64,000 nt of DNA from Phoenix dactylifera. Its lineage: Eukaryota; Streptophyta; Magnoliopsida; Arecales; Arecaceae. Shown here piece after piece: positions 26,074 to 38,433 of the stretch. The notes beneath the pieces were generated by a model. That model searched no databases, had not been told where the DNA came from, and saw only the letters and a list, made by a program, of their open reading frames with translations. The stretch lies in the NCBI RefSeq assembly GCF_009389715.1, contig NC_052395.1:20115993-20179992 (forward strand), written 5' to 3'. A program made the translations under genes and the position numbers. Position 1 is the first letter of the stretch. Each line of letters starts with the position of its first letter.

Positions 26074-29000
26074 GTCTTCCGTCATTTGATACCGCTGGTG
26101 ACAAGAAGCCAACCGCGCTATTTGTCAAGCTTTGGAGGGTTAGGTCCTCCGGATGATGCAATGAGAAGACATCGAGTATCGTAGTTCAGTTGGTGGCTTG
26201 GTGCCTTTAGTCCAGAAACTGCAGCTGTAGATGGTAAGCGGGTTTGGTATTCTTGCTTGTCCAAATGTTTGGGGCTGAGGTAAGAGAACAAATCCTGTGC
26301 GTCTCCTAAGGAGAAAGAGAGAGAAGAACTTGAAGGAAATAACCCAGATTCATGCATGACTTGAGGCTGAGATCAAAACCTCCTCCACGAAAAGTTCAAC
26401 AACCATGGCTCTCATCTTTTTCCACCGCACGAGGAATAATGTTGACCGAGACCAGCTGGCCCAGTACAAGAAAGCTCTAACACTGCCTCGATCTTAATTA
26501 GGGTGCTGTGGTTGATGTGGGTTTGAACTTAGCAACTATATGGATCCTAATTAAACAACCCTGGCTTTGGTTTTCAAGTTTTATATTCCACATAAGACAT
26601 GCTATAATTTATCAACTTGACTCGTATCTACTACTATTAAAGAGTCATCTAGAGTTGGACAGCAGGAAGTTCGACTTTAAGCAGCGAACCTTCCGAACGC
26701 ATTTAATATTTATTTTTATTTTTATCTGGATGTTTTAACCTGGTACCGAGAGAGGGGTAAAAAAGTGCCATGGAGGGGCCGGCCTGCGCTGCAAGAGAAA
26801 AAACAATGGGAGCATGGGGACAGCAGCATGGAATGATCAAGGCCATGCATCCCTTTTTCATGACGTGCAATGCACGCGTTGGGTACCAGTCACAGTAAAT
26901 ACAACAAATACGCATTGGTATCCGTAACTTGGTTTTGTCTGGGTGCCACTTAGTTTTACGTGGGCCTCACTCTTAACCATGGAACGGAATATTCTAGGGT
27001 TAGGGTTTCTTACGCAGGACAGAAAAACAAATCTTGCTGCAAGATCCCAATTAAATAGGCTCCGTAGGAACATCTATCTATTTGTTCTCGATGTGCATGC
27101 ACTTACAAAATATGTGCGTTTTGTATGTGTACAGTTGGAGATAGGTGATGAAACAGGGGGTCGAAGTGAATGAAATGAAAGGACGAAGAAATGAAAAAAA
27201 TAACGGTTAGGTTAGGTATACTAGTTAAATTACTTCATTCAAGATAGTGTTTTCTTATGGTAAATCGAAATTGACTCATGCATGGAAACCGTATCTCCAA
27301 AATAATATGTCTAATAGGTTGAATATCTCCATGGATTGCACTCTCAAAGGGCCTCAAGAGATAAAACTTTCAACTTGGGGAAAAAGATAAAATACATTCA
27401 AAAATAAGAAAAGAGATAGTGTCAGCTGGCTTTCTGGATGCAAGAAGGATCAAACAGATGTAATCACCAATTTGAACCAGAAAGGATAAAGAAATAATAG
27501 TAGGTTCCATTATCTTAAACTTTTAAAAATTTTCGCTACTGAGATGCTGCCTGCTCAGAGAATGGTAGATAAGAAACTAAGTTAAGCTGGAGGAAATAAA
27601 GGATAGTATCAATTGGAAAGTAAAAAAGGTAGGAATATGAAAATGTGAGTGGCAATGATTCAAATCTTTTTGTTAGTTACAATTTTAGATTTATATACAT
27701 GACCTTTTCAATCGCTAGATAGATTTCTAATTCGTAACTTCCCACCTATCCGCTAGCATTTGCCATTCTATGCACTTCCTAATCGATACTACTCCTGATT
27801 TAACTTTTGTGCATTATTTTCACTTGTTACATTGTGTCTTTCATTAATTGTCCACCAACAATTTGATGCAGTTGCGTCTAATAACTTGCTTTAGGCTGAT
27901 AATCATTCATTAGGATTACGTTTTAACTACTTTATGTATTAATAGCCATTCAAGCCACTTTAAATGTTTTATTTCAACCTAATAGTCTTCACCACTTGGT
28001 CCAACAATTTTATGTCTAATCTCTAACATTTAACCTGCTAGCCAACATTTTGCTTCAGTTAGTGGCTTCCATGTTTGACCTGTTGAGCTAGGTCTCAACC
28101 CTTAAGCCGTGCCTTATATTTTAGTGCACTGAATCCACACAATTTAAACAAAATGTTTATTATGAAAAAGATCCGATGTGATTAGCCACACATATCGCCA
28201 TCCAATCTACAATACTATTAGCCTCTCCACAAATATGTGTGACTTTGAAATATTGTAAATATGCTCTCATTTTCCCGCAAACTTGTTGACGTGGATAAGA
28301 ACCAACCTTTGAAGGAGCTGATATAGATAGCTATTTAACAACCGTCAAAAAATATGATTTTCTTTTAGAATTCTTATTACATCAGATATACTATTATGTG
28401 CACCGCGAATTTTGCCACTGAAACCATAGTATCAAATAATTCAACTCTACGTGCCGCAACCAAGGTGCTACTTATAGTTCTTATAATATAGTTGGCTCCA
28501 TCTCAATCACCTCCATTCAAAATATTCCTATCAAAATTAATTTAAAAAAAAAAATCAGAGGATGGTAGCTCCTATGAAAAAAAAAAAAAATCCCAACCTA
28601 TATTGTAAATTTGGAAGGACCTCTGCTGGCCCCCAGCTTATCTAGAGCTTGTTCATCAGCAGGTGGAAAGACAAATGAGTCTTAAATCACGGATGCTCCT
28701 TGTAGGCTTCTGACAGCCACTCTCCACTATGTATATCAAAGTGAGCCTAGCAAAGAGCACTTGCTCTAAGTCTAAAACCATTATTTTAGGCGATACGTAT
28801 CTTAGAATGAACTAATTAATAAAGCGGCTATTTTCGTGCTTGTTTTGACTAATATATTGAATGCACTTAATAAGTCGACTGATCGAGTGTCTTTTATTTT
28901 ATTTTATTTTATTAATGCGAGGACTGATCCAGTTTCTCGACCAGTCGCTGCTTACGTTCACACCAAAAAAAACGTTACGTTGTTACAAGCGCTAGGTATA

Positions 29001-29225
29001 AAATAAAAAATAGCTGCCACCTTTTCTTTTCTTTTGTACTGGATCGATATAAATAAGTGGTATGGGGAGGAGGAGGAGCGCTGTCGTCGTACAATCATCG
29101 AACCCTCTGCAGTATAAAATATAACGTAGCTTCCCCCTTCGGGTTCCGCGAACTTCGTCGTGATCCGATCAAATGGCTTCTTATACTTCTCTCACCACGT
29201 AATTCTGTACTTACTCTGCGGTATG

Positions 29226-29268
29226 ACACGTGGCCGGGTGAAACTGCTACAAGTGTATTGTCGACGTC
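29226..29268. promoter_or_regulatory. G-box/ABRE and GACGTC motif cluster
   Basis: ACACGTGGC at 29226-29234 is a classical G-box/ABRE core, and CGACGTCA at 29262-29269 is an ACGT-core (A/C-box) bZIP site. They lie about 350-400 bp beyond the stop codon of the zinc-finger gene and downstream of a TATAAATAA-like word near 29050. They could serve an unseen transcript or act as a downstream element. Chance occurrence cannot be excluded. Confidence 0.3.
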
Positions 29269-29617
29269 ATCCCGTGCCGGCTTACGTTTCAGGTGGTGAA
29301 CTTTTCCCAGCCAATCCTCCCTAACGGGTCAACTCGCCAACTCAGTTCGAACCCGGAACGTCCTCATTCATGGTCATCCGATATATATTACCATTTATTT
29401 ATTTTTAATGGAAATAAAAATAATTAATTCTTGCTAAAGATTTCTAATTCTCGTCATACGAAGAAGTCATTCATTGAATGGAACAAAATGGAATCATAGA
29501 AAATATAACAAAAAAATAACCGCAATTTACAGGATCCGATCCACCATAGAATTAATTCATACATATGTCATGATACGAGCGAGATGAGTCGATGCTGGCG
29601 TCCGAGTCGAGACCGAG

Positions 29618-30355
29618 TCAGAAGCCAGCGGGAGCCAAGCTAAGGTGGAGGTCCAGCCCGGACGTCTCGTCCGTACCACCGGCCGGCAGGTCCCTCGCCC
29701 CGCCGCCCAGAGCCGAACCGGGGAACCGGGCGGTCGAGGGCTCGTCGACCTGCCGGTCCTCATCGTAGCAGCGGAGGCTGGCGCCGTGCACCTCGGAAGC
29801 GGCCTGGGAGTAGGCGGCGTAGGCCGGCGACGCCCGCGCGGCGGAGGGGACGACGCAGCCTTGCGACAGGTAGAAGGGCGGGCCCGCCCGGGAGTAATAG
29901 ACCCAGCTGCTGGCCGGAGGTGGGGAGGAGGTGGGTCCCACGAGATGAGCGGTGGCGCCGCTGCCGACGGCGAGGAGGTGAGGCGGGGGACCGAAGGCGG
30001 AGGCCATGGGGTTGCGGGGGTACAGGGCGCCGGTCTGCGAGCGGTGGCTGCCGCCGGCGGCGTGGTGGTGGAGCTGGGCGCGCTTCAGCTGCTGGCGCTC
30101 CTTCTTGTGTGCGTTCTGGTGGCCGCCCAGCGCCTGCGAGTTGGCGAACTCCCGGCAGCAGTACTGGCACTCGTACTTCCTCCCGTCCCCGGGGGCCGTG
30201 GCCGCCGTGATGGTGGACAAGGGATCGGAGGTAGCGCCAGCCTCCGGCGAGGACTGGTGGTCGGCCTCGTCGTCCTCGGACACGTGGAAACCGAAAAGCT
30301 TCAGGCGTGGGCTGCTGGTGGTAGTAGGTTTGGTCTGGCACTGGATCCCTGCCAT
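29618..30355 (-). CDS. C2H2 zinc-finger transcription repressor (ZFP5/ZFP6/GIS type)
   Basis: A single exon of 245 residues. The N-terminal motif RLKLFGFHV (residues 17-25) is typical of the Arabidopsis ZFP5/ZFP6/ZFP8/GIS group. One plant C2H2 finger lies at C63-x2-C66-x12-H79-x3-H83 and includes [10 protein letters not shown], the DNA-recognition helix of EPF/Q-type fingers. A C-terminal EAR motif DLHLSL (235-240) predicts recruitment of TOPLESS-type corepressors. The middle is Ala/Ser/Pro-rich and probably disordered. Family members act in the nucleus in gibberellin and cytokinin control of trichome and root-hair fate; the function of this copy is inferred. The gene is strongly GC-rich, as many monocot intronless genes are, so long open frames appear on other strands here and were discounted. 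A polyadenylation-like AATAAATAAA lies near 29394-29406 on the same strand. The start was chosen as the first ATG after the leader tract. Confidence 0.93.
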   Translation of the reverse strand: MAGIQCQTKPTTTSSPRLKLFGFHVSEDDEADHQSSPEAGATSDPLSTITAATAPGDGRKYECQYCCREFANSQALGGHQNAHKKERQQLKRAQLHHHAAGGSHRSQTGALYPRNPMASAFGPPPHLLAVGSGATAHLVGPTSSPPPASSWVYYSRAGPPFYLSQGCVVPSAARASPAYAAYSQAASEVHGASLRCYDEDRQVDEPSTARFPGSALGGGARDLPAGGTDETSGLDLHLSLAPAGF

Positions 30356-30426
30356 CTCCTTACAATCCCTATAGCACTACTTTTATCATCTCAGTCCTTA
30401 TCAACTATAGATGTAGATAGATAGGG

Positions 30427-30428
<2 letters not shown>

Positions 30429-30480
<52 letters not shown>

Positions 30481-30507
30481 GAGGAGGAGGAGGAGGAGGA
30501 GGAGGAG
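30429..30507 (-). repeat. GA/GAG microsatellite in the zinc-finger gene leader
   Basis: A (GA)n run of about 48 bp passes into a (GGA)n run of about 30 bp on the plus strand, so it reads TC-rich in the transcript. It lies between the TATA box and the start codon. CT-rich leaders are common in plants and can bind GAGA-binding BPC factors. Confidence 0.9.
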
Positions 30508-30547
30508 AGGGGCATATGGAGCTCATGTGGGATGGGCTGAGCGCGTG

Positions 30548-30555
30548 TATTTATA
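30548..30555 (-). promoter_or_regulatory. TATA box of the zinc-finger gene
   Basis: TATAAATA on the minus strand, about 195 bp before the start codon. This predicts transcription start near 30520 and a leader of about 165 nt that includes the CT-rich tract. Confidence 0.65.
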
Positions 30556-30652
30556 CCATTAGAAAGGGGGATTTAAGATAATATGGAAGGTGGGGAAGGA
30601 GCCACAGCTGCTCATTGAGAGATGGATTGGACGAATAATTTAAATAATGGTA

Positions 30653-30710
30653 GTGTGTGTGTGTATATATATATATACATATACCATATACATATACATA
30701 CATATATATC
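30653..30710. repeat. (GT)n(TA)n(CATA)n microsatellite
   Basis: A GT run, a TA run and imperfect CATATA repeats about 100 bp upstream of the zinc-finger TATA box. Confidence 0.8.
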
Positions 30711-31356
30711 GTATTATATTGTTTTTCTTTGCTATATAGGGGAACAGGGAAAGGGATGGGTTGGCTGCGGACATCCCGAGGGTTAGGTGATATTGGGAAG
30801 ATACGCTACAAAGGCTCGGGAGACTTAGATTGCATGCTTTTGTCCCGGGTTGTGCTGTGCTTGATTTTCCTTCCTTGATTTGTTTGTGACTTCCTTGCCT
30901 TACCGCTGCTTCTTTTTACCAACTCCTTGCTTTTGGTGGGGTAGATGGGAGATTGATGCACGGTAGCTGATGATATTTATATTGGCTTAACATGTACTGT
31001 CCGAAAAATATCAGTCCATTGGTTATGGGTCCATCACCAGCAGTAGGGATTAAGTAGGTGGTGATACTTTGATCAAGGCCTAATAGTTGGATGACTGCCA
31101 CGTAGTGAGAGATACCTTAAGAAAAACCAAAAATGGAAACACCAAAACTCTCCGGCCCCCGCGGACAGATTAGTCACGCTGCTTGAGAGGGAGTCTAGGT
31201 TGCTTTGTATCGAGACAAACTTTTTATGAATTCAAAAGCTAGAAAAGGTTTTAAAAGTATGCTCATTTTATATTTTCAATATAGAGAATCACAATTTTCT
31301 GTCATCAAGAGCCAATTTGCCTCGTCTAAGCTATTTCTTGAATAACAAATGGCCGC
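30711..31356. other. Upstream region of the zinc-finger gene
   Basis: Distal promoter of the divergent minus-strand gene. No gene or clear motif is recognised here. Confidence 0.4.
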
Positions 31357-31603
31357 AAAGCTTAAATTTTTGGGTAAGTTAATTAGTTAACATGATATTG
31401 GAGCTCAAGTTTATAAGAAATTGCAAGTTCAAATCACTGTCATGTCAAGTATTTGTTAAATTTTATTACCTATCATCTTGTTCCTATCGAGTCTCCACAT
31501 GTGTAATCCAGGTCGCAAGCGAGAGAGGGATGTTAAGCCTAATAATCTTTGTTGGTCCTCTCTCCATCAAATTTAAGCTTTTTGTTAAAATAATTGGTTA
31601 ATA
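31357..31603 (+). mobile_element. Second TRIM-like family, miniature LTR element
   Basis: The right terminal repeat, 31531-31603 (73 bp), starts TGTTAAGCC and is preceded directly by a purine tract (GCGAGAGAGGGA). The left repeat survives only as its last about 36 bp (31357-31392: AAGCTTAAATTTTT...GTTAACA), which aligns with the end of the right repeat. Directly after it comes TGATATTGGAGC (31393-31404), a 9/12 match to the tRNA-iMet primer site. The centre of about 138 bp is non-coding. The order LTR, primer site, purine tract, LTR supports a TRIM. The left end is truncated or replaced. Confidence 0.65.
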
Positions 31604-33350
31604 AGATTGTTGATCTCTCTGTACTAGATCTAATATTAAAATTGAGATGGCGGCAATCTCAACATATTTCTAAAGAGAAAAAAATGTCATCAATGATGTT
31701 AAAGGGGTCTTTACTTCATTTGGGGACAAACATAAAGAAACATCATTGGATTATTGGGATTATTGTGATAGCTTTGACATCCACTGTTTCCTGTGCACGC
31801 AAAAGCTGTAAGAGTGGTTAGATCCAAATTCTATTATTTGGGCCTCGAAATAGACAATCCAACCAATTTCTTTTGGAAAGAATTTTAACTAAATGTATCC
31901 CTTAATTTAGAAAAAATTAGGCAGAGTCGATGTAGAAATCAAGATTCACCTTCTGTAGAATTTTAGCTTTTTTATGTTTATTTTTACTAGTCATGTCTAT
32001 TTTGGAAAACTAACTCTTATTCAAATTAAGAGAGGAATTCAAACGAATTGAGAAAAAAATAGGGGATCAAGACTCTACTATTGCAAAATTTTCTATTTTT
32101 TCTAATTTTTTTGAGAGATTTGAATTAAGTAGGTTGAAAAAAATTCTTTGCTCTATCTAATCAGAGGACTAAATAACTTCTAGTTATTTTGCATTTTAGC
32201 TATTTTTAGAGAAATTCAACATCTTAACTAGAAGAGGAGCCAGACTTACATTTAGAGAGAAAAACTTCACTCGTATACGCAAAAGTCTTGTATCATAATT
32301 TTGTGCTTGGAGTTTTGAAAGTAAAAAAGGTCGACACCTGTTTTCATTATTTTTCATGACATTCAGCATTTACTATTTTCTTTAAAGAATTGAGTTGAGC
32401 AAATTTGAGAAAGAAATTCCTTTTTTTTTGTTTGGACCAGCCAGTAATCTAATCCAAGCATGCATTTGATTATTTACCATCTATTGTCCTATTGAACCAT
32501 CGACACTCTATGCAACCAATATCTAGCATCCATCATTGCAAAGTTTTACACCTTGTTTGTTCATCTAAAGGCTTTTGATACAAAGCATACCTTCATTTGG
32601 AATGTCTTGATTTCTTTCAAAGGCTGAACATGCACTTTTCAACATTGCTATAGCGATCATCTCTTACCATGTCATTCTATGATGTTCATATCAGAATGAA
32701 TAAATTTTACATTACCTTACACCTTTTCATCATACGTAGTCTATGCATCATCATTGTCGTCATCGTCATCGCTGCCGTTGTTATCATCATTGTCGTTGTC
32801 CTCTTTGATCTAAAACCTCCATATTGCCTCCTAAACTTAGTGGTGGGTGTTCAAGTTTGGATATTCATTTTGATAATGGTGGCAGAACAATCCAATTAAC
32901 ATCCATGGCCACCTTCAATCTTCGATCTTTGATCCACACGTTTGCCGGTCATAAAGCTCTCCAATGATCTGCTATACCGCCACTTTGTTATAGTGAATTA
33001 GTCCTAGAATATGAGATATCAATATCAGTATATCATTGAATTTTAATGAGTGTGTAGAAGACGCATAAATAAAAAACAATATTGAAAATAAAGATGGAGG
33101 GAGTCCACACTAAGGAATGGAGGAGAAGAAACAAATAATAGGAAGACTTTCTCCCAATTCAATACAGTAATTTGTTTTGGAGCTTACGCTAGCTAATTTA
33201 GAGCTTGATTTATACAAGAAATGGCTCTAAACTCTTGATAGAACTGAACCACTAAAGACACTAACATATTAGCTTCAGAATATTTGTCTTAGAACCAAAC
33301 TGTACACACTTGACCAATGTCCTATTCCACCACAAACTTCCACTCATAGA

Positions 33351-33548
33351 TTATCTCACAGTCTCATCACATTCTTCAAGCTTCTTGACAGCACGACTCA
33401 GTACCGAAATTGTTTCAAACTTCGACTCAGCCTTCACTTCAGCAATTTCTCTAACAATTTTATCCAGTAGATCTGCCTTTTCCAGCAACATCTTGTCAAT
33501 TCAGGGACTTGCTCCTTTGTTACCTGACGCCAAAGTGGGAGCTTTTAC
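33351..33548 (-). pseudogene. Coding-like relic, Lys/Glu-rich helix, unidentified
   Basis: A 66-codon minus-strand frame ends at TAA (33351-33353) and is broken by one internal TGA (33501-33503). The 49 residues after that stop have strong helical composition (motifs LLEKADLLDKIVREI, AVKKLEECDETVR) and look like the 3' end of a real protein, not random translation. I do not recognise the family. No partner exons are seen nearby, so a processed or captured gene fragment is likely. Confidence 0.35.
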
Positions 33549-35306
33549 CTTACTTCGATGACAATACAACACACCCTAATTCTATCCGACGCCTCCAATA
33601 TCTTTTTTTCCCACAACTAAATTAATGTTCTGCATGTCAACTATAAGAAATGCACTGTATCTGATTCATAAAGTAATTCTCTTAGCAATCAAGTTAAATC
33701 ACGGCAATTGCTTAATTATGTTTGAGAATCTAATTATTAGTTGCCCATGTCTTATCATGGTTCGAACTGTCAAGCATAATTATTACGGACAATAGTCTAG
33801 ACTAGGTCTTCTTTATTTGTCACCACAATTGTTCTCTTACTAGAGACAACTTGGCATTAGTGAATATTAGAATACAATTCAGTCCATAATCATCTGTCAA
33901 CCTTGCATCGACCCTCCACTTTTTCTACTTTTTGTATTTAGATTTGAAGTACATTGAATGCCCTTGGAGTTTATGCTATTAATTAATGTATTGAACTCTT
34001 ATATATGCTTTTGTGTAGCTTCTGCCATTACAGCGGCGGCAGCAGCAGCAGCAGCGAAAAATACAACCAGAGCTAGGGTGGTCATCGAAGTGCAGGACAC
34101 GCATGGGAGAGTCAACTGCTTTGAAGTTTTTCCATTTATTTATTTTCATTTTTCTCACTAATTAATAGATCTTTCGGCTTCCTATATATATGTACCCTAC
34201 ATTTGATGCTCGATTCCACCCTCTGACAGAAAATATATATGAGCAAGAGAAACAGTGAAGCAAAGAAAAAAAGCCTCCCCAACCTATGAGTGTGTTTTCT
34301 AATATCCTCATAGACCCATAGTTCACTACAAGACCTGGTTTGTCGAGATAATAGACAGTAAGATAATCTACTAAATTCTAAAACTCTACAAAGTTGTGTT
34401 GTTAGAAATAGATAAGCGCATTTATTCTACATAAATTCAACAAACTCTACAAATGGATAGGAGTAACTAAATTAAACAGGCATGCTTAACTGCACCAAAA
34501 AAAAAAAAAAAAAATCACTCAGCTGCCATGCATCTTTCCAGTTGCTCCTGTTAAACCAACCTTTTTTTTTTGATGTACCTTTCAAACTGATCATGTAGCC
34601 TGCTAAAGTTGCAAATCGGTCGAGCGGTCCCTTAAGTTAGATTTTCTATGTTATGCTAGCATTGCTCACTCATCTTACCTGCTTGTCCCAGAACAGCAAT
34701 TCTGACTCAAACAAGCTCATCCTTCAAGTAAGAGTTATATATATATGTAGGCCATGAAAAGGGCTTCATGAATCAACATGTCAACTATGTTATGCCTGCA
34801 GGAATGCCATGACAAAAGAAGAATGCTGTTCATGTGCGTGCCCTCCATGCATGATCATCGCGACGAGGCATGTCGAGTCCCATTCATGAATGCTCGACCA
34901 ATAATCGAGGTTGCCCTTGATGATGGACCCCCACATATGACGACATACGAAGCTTACTTTGCCAGTAAGATTAACTGGTGCTGTGTCACTGGAACACACT
35001 ATTGTTGCAGCACTCAGTTCACGGGTTCAACAACTCCCCTACCCTGAAGAGGACACTGAACAGCGGAAGACTGCGATGGCTCATGCATCGCTTGGCCGAA
35101 GCCGACCGCCGGGGGCCAAGGACTTTTAGCCGACACCTCTCCTGTCTCCAACCCGATCTGTTCTTATGGTCCCACGGTCCCCAACTTATGTCCACAAAAT
35201 GTATACACTTGAGCACCGAACACAAAATTTAGCCCAGACATACCCATGTATTGATAAAGATCGATACCCATTCTCTCATTTGGAAACCTTATGAATGTGG
35301 AGGAGG

Positions 35307-35309
<3 letters not shown>

Positions 35310-35346
<37 letters not shown>
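35310..35346. repeat. (GA)n microsatellite
   Basis: About 18 GA units, preceded by GGAGGGAGG. No adjacent gene. Confidence 0.9.
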
Positions 35347-35349
<3 letters not shown>

Positions 35350-36738
35350 TGGCTTTCTACGTGCCATCTTATGCTTCTCCGTGTTTTTTTTCCAAAGGTA
35401 TAGGTTCTTCCAGCTTCATGTAAAAGATCAAACCACGTTTGATGCATTATTTATGTTTTTAAGAAAAAAGATGGGGAAAGAGCAGCCGCAGCGCTTCATC
35501 TTTAAGCCACTGTGCTTTCATATTAATGAAGCTGAAGTGAGATGACAAGAAACTGACTCATCAAGAAGTCTAACAATTGGAATTTTCAACAACCTAAGTG
35601 TGTGGTAGGTGTCGATTTGCTTAAGAGTAATAATGTCAATCAAGATACATCCCACTTAGCCTACGATGGCTGGCTACCTTGATGGCTTGATATGATGCCG
35701 ACACTGAAAGGCCGGGTCCAGCGAGTAGAATATTAGGCTGCAGACTAATTGTTATAAACCCAAAGGTCGATTGACTCTCCGCATCTGTTGAGCAATCTAG
35801 CAAATAATTTAGAAAACGCAAGTGGAGTTAACGGGAGTCTTTTAGGTAACAGGTCACGTCATGCATGAAAGCCACCTGGACTATATTTCACTACCTAATC
35901 GTTCGGATAAAGGTGGCATCTTTGGCATGGGAAGAAGGTGAATTCACCTATGGATCACCAAATGGTCGCTTTGAGATTCACGTAGACGGGTAAATGACGG
36001 AGTTCGGAGTGCTTTGAGATCATCGCAATGGGTGATACGATCTCGATCGTAATCATCCAGCCGATCTAGCATGTTCCAATTTGTGGGTGCAAGAATGGGT
36101 GCCGGACAGTTAGGTGCATCTAAAATTTCCACTCGCAAAGTGGACACACACAAGCAGAGGACTTGGCAAAGTGACCCACAAGTTAATCTTTGGAAAAGGA
36201 AAAGGAGAAAGATATCAGGGTTAAGCGGGCCACCACCTTAACGCATTGCTGATGGGATCAAGGCTAAGATGGATGTTGGCGTGATTGACGTTAGACATAG
36301 TGTTGTCTCTTTCCCCTTAGTTTATTATTTTAATAGCTCCAAACATTTCTCTCCCCTTGGAGGGAGATCTATCCGAATCTTGCTAACTATGAAGAAAAGG
36401 AGCCTTTCAAAAGAAGGGGGGGCTCACATCGCCATCGTAATCTCCGCCAACTTTAGAGAGTATATATGTGCGTCACTCTAGGCTTCCTTTGCCTACTTCC
36501 TTCCTCGAAAGTCTTCTCCCAACTCCCAAACAAGGCCCACCCTGTTCCCTCTTTTGCTGGTCATCGTTGATTCCGAGTCCATGATCTAATCCCCACTAAT
36601 TAATTGTTTTGACGTGGTGCAGGGTCAGCCTATTGTGGAGTAGATGTTTCACAAGACCAATTTCATGGAATCTTTGGCGGAGACGGTTAGATACTTGTAT
36701 TTCTGTATTTCCATAATTGCATCAACTGTGTCGAAAGT

Positions 36739-37134
36739 TGTTATTTGGGTTCTTAGATCCTGTATAAGTATCCAAGATCTACCCAGCGAATAACTGATGT
36801 GGAACTAAACACACGCCCGCATGGGTCCTCACATACTCTCTCCGTTTAAGCCCTGACGTCCTCGTCAAGCTAAGGGTTCAAATTCATTCAAATTTAATCA
36901 CAAACACCACGATCGGTCCATGGTCAGTCCCAATAGAACCATGCTGCAGTGTCTCCTAGTCCACATAGTTATAGGTTGGGTCTGCTCTGATACAATTTGT
37001 AACAATACAGGACATCACCTAAAATAGCTAGCCGGAAGGTATTATTTGGATTTATTAATCATGTATAAGTACCCAAGATCTACCCAACGAATAACCGATG
37101 TAGGACTAAACACACGCCTGCATGGGTCCTCACA
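36739..37134 (-). mobile_element. TRIM-type element, copy B (outer repeat truncated)
   Basis: Same family as the element at 2292-2730. The left repeat lacks its first about 45 bp (36739-36833), and the right repeat is full length (36998-37134). On the minus strand the primer-binding site next to the right repeat reads TTGTATCAGAGC, one mismatch to the tRNA-iMet complement. The purine tract GGAGAGAGTA abuts the inner start TGTGAGGACC of the left repeat. There is no coding potential. Confidence 0.85.
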
Positions 37135-38433
37135 ATGAACATCTCCTCTTTTTTTTCGTATTAGTTAGTTGCCCAAATATCTAGTGAGGTGGTTGCTCTT
37201 CTTCTTTTGCAATTGAAGGCAATAAGCGTGTAAATTGAAAATGACACAATTTCATGTTCCCTTAATAAGTGTAAATCAATAGATTCCCTACTTCTCCTAG
37301 TAGTTTTTGCGATAGTTTACCGCTGATCTAGTTCTTGATTGGCTTCTTTGGGCATAAAATACAATGGCACCAACAGGTTGCGATTGTTAGAGATAGATTT
37401 CTTCAGCTACAAGCGACAGTATCCACATTTTGGTAAATAGTATATATTATACAGATCTTGTATAAATATATCCATGAGAATCAGCGTGCAATATTTTGCA
37501 TAAATATAGATCTTGCATAATACAAGAGTCAACTGAAGCATTTTGACTCTCATATTCTCTCTTGATTCACTTTTAAGCTGCAAGATGAGTTATCGTTAAG
37601 AGTCAAAATTGTTGGCTCCCATGAAAGATTAACTGATCTAGGTGGTCGCATCAACGACCTAATTGCCACCTAAGTCTGATCCAGACAGAAAACAACTTCA
37701 AGGTTCAACCATACCAAACAATTGTGATCCTGAAATTTCAAATCCTTTTGATTTTCTTTCACAACTAATGAACTTTTTTTAACAAAGTGATAAATTATTA
37801 GTCCAACACAATGATATTAGGAAATAATGATCAAACATAGATTAGACAAATAGACAATGAAATATTGGGTATTTGTTATCCCCGCATATACATCATCTAA
37901 ACAACTAGATACTAGTATCTCACATATATTATTGCCGTAGAGGGTTGAGAGCCTACATCCAATTGCCCAATGTGTGTGTGTGTGTGTGTGTATATACTTT
38001 CTTGTTTGAAAAATATGGATCCATTGTAACTTTATTCTTGTTACACAACCCATGATGGATTATCACATCACCACCATGGTATCAACCACATTCCATGTGG
38101 TGGTGTCCACTCACAATAGGAGGTTTAGTGGCAATTGAAGGTGCTATAGATGGTTATTGCATCATATGATGATGCGGGCACTACACACTTTCAATCACTC
38201 TTATAGGATTCCAATTTAAAAAATTACCAAGATAGCTTCTAGATATAGATGTCTTTGCCCGCAAGACAATTAGAATTAGACACTGGAGAATGCTTTGATA
38301 CCGCAACCTTTGCATGAAAAAAGATACAGATTTGACAGTTCACTACCCTATTGCTCTTCCTTCTGCTTCGAGATCACATATCAGCTGCACGACTACTTGC
38401 TCGACTTTTTATGTCGACACTTCCGCTAACAGT
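37135..38433. other. Spacer between two TRIM copies
   Basis: About 1.3 kb without a gene. It includes a (TG)n microsatellite at 37971-37996. Confidence 0.5.

Larger units (their letters stand above)
23429..29380. other. Intergenic between ARG1 and the zinc-finger gene
   Basis: The ARG1 3' UTR should occupy the first few hundred bases. Beyond it I see no gene. The stretch holds a GTACC-rich repeat near 25.1 kb, a possible short inverted repeat near 26.0 kb, and a (TTTTA)n run near 28.9 kb. Short open stretches on both strands lack domains and splice context. Confidence 0.5.
31604..36738. other. Intergenic, repeat-poor and without supported genes
   Basis: AT-rich sequence with no spliced gene that I can assemble. 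Exceptions listed separately are a coding-like relic near 33.4 kb and a GA microsatellite near 35.3 kb. A degenerate CAT/GTC-rich stretch at about 32750-32810 gives a spurious hydrophobic open frame, and a short GCA run lies near 34040. Confidence 0.5.

Noticed and set aside
29645..30424. Long plus-strand and alternative minus-strand open frames over the zinc-finger gene
   Set aside because: They result from the very high GC content of the real minus-strand gene; only the frame with the C2H2 finger and EAR motif has domains.
32669..32899. Possible small membrane protein with an Ile/Val-rich run
   Set aside because: The hydrophobic run comes from a degenerate CAT/GTC/ATT microsatellite-like stretch; no homologue or gene context.
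35291..35367. Arg-Glu repeat peptide
   Set aside because: Translation of a GA microsatellite.
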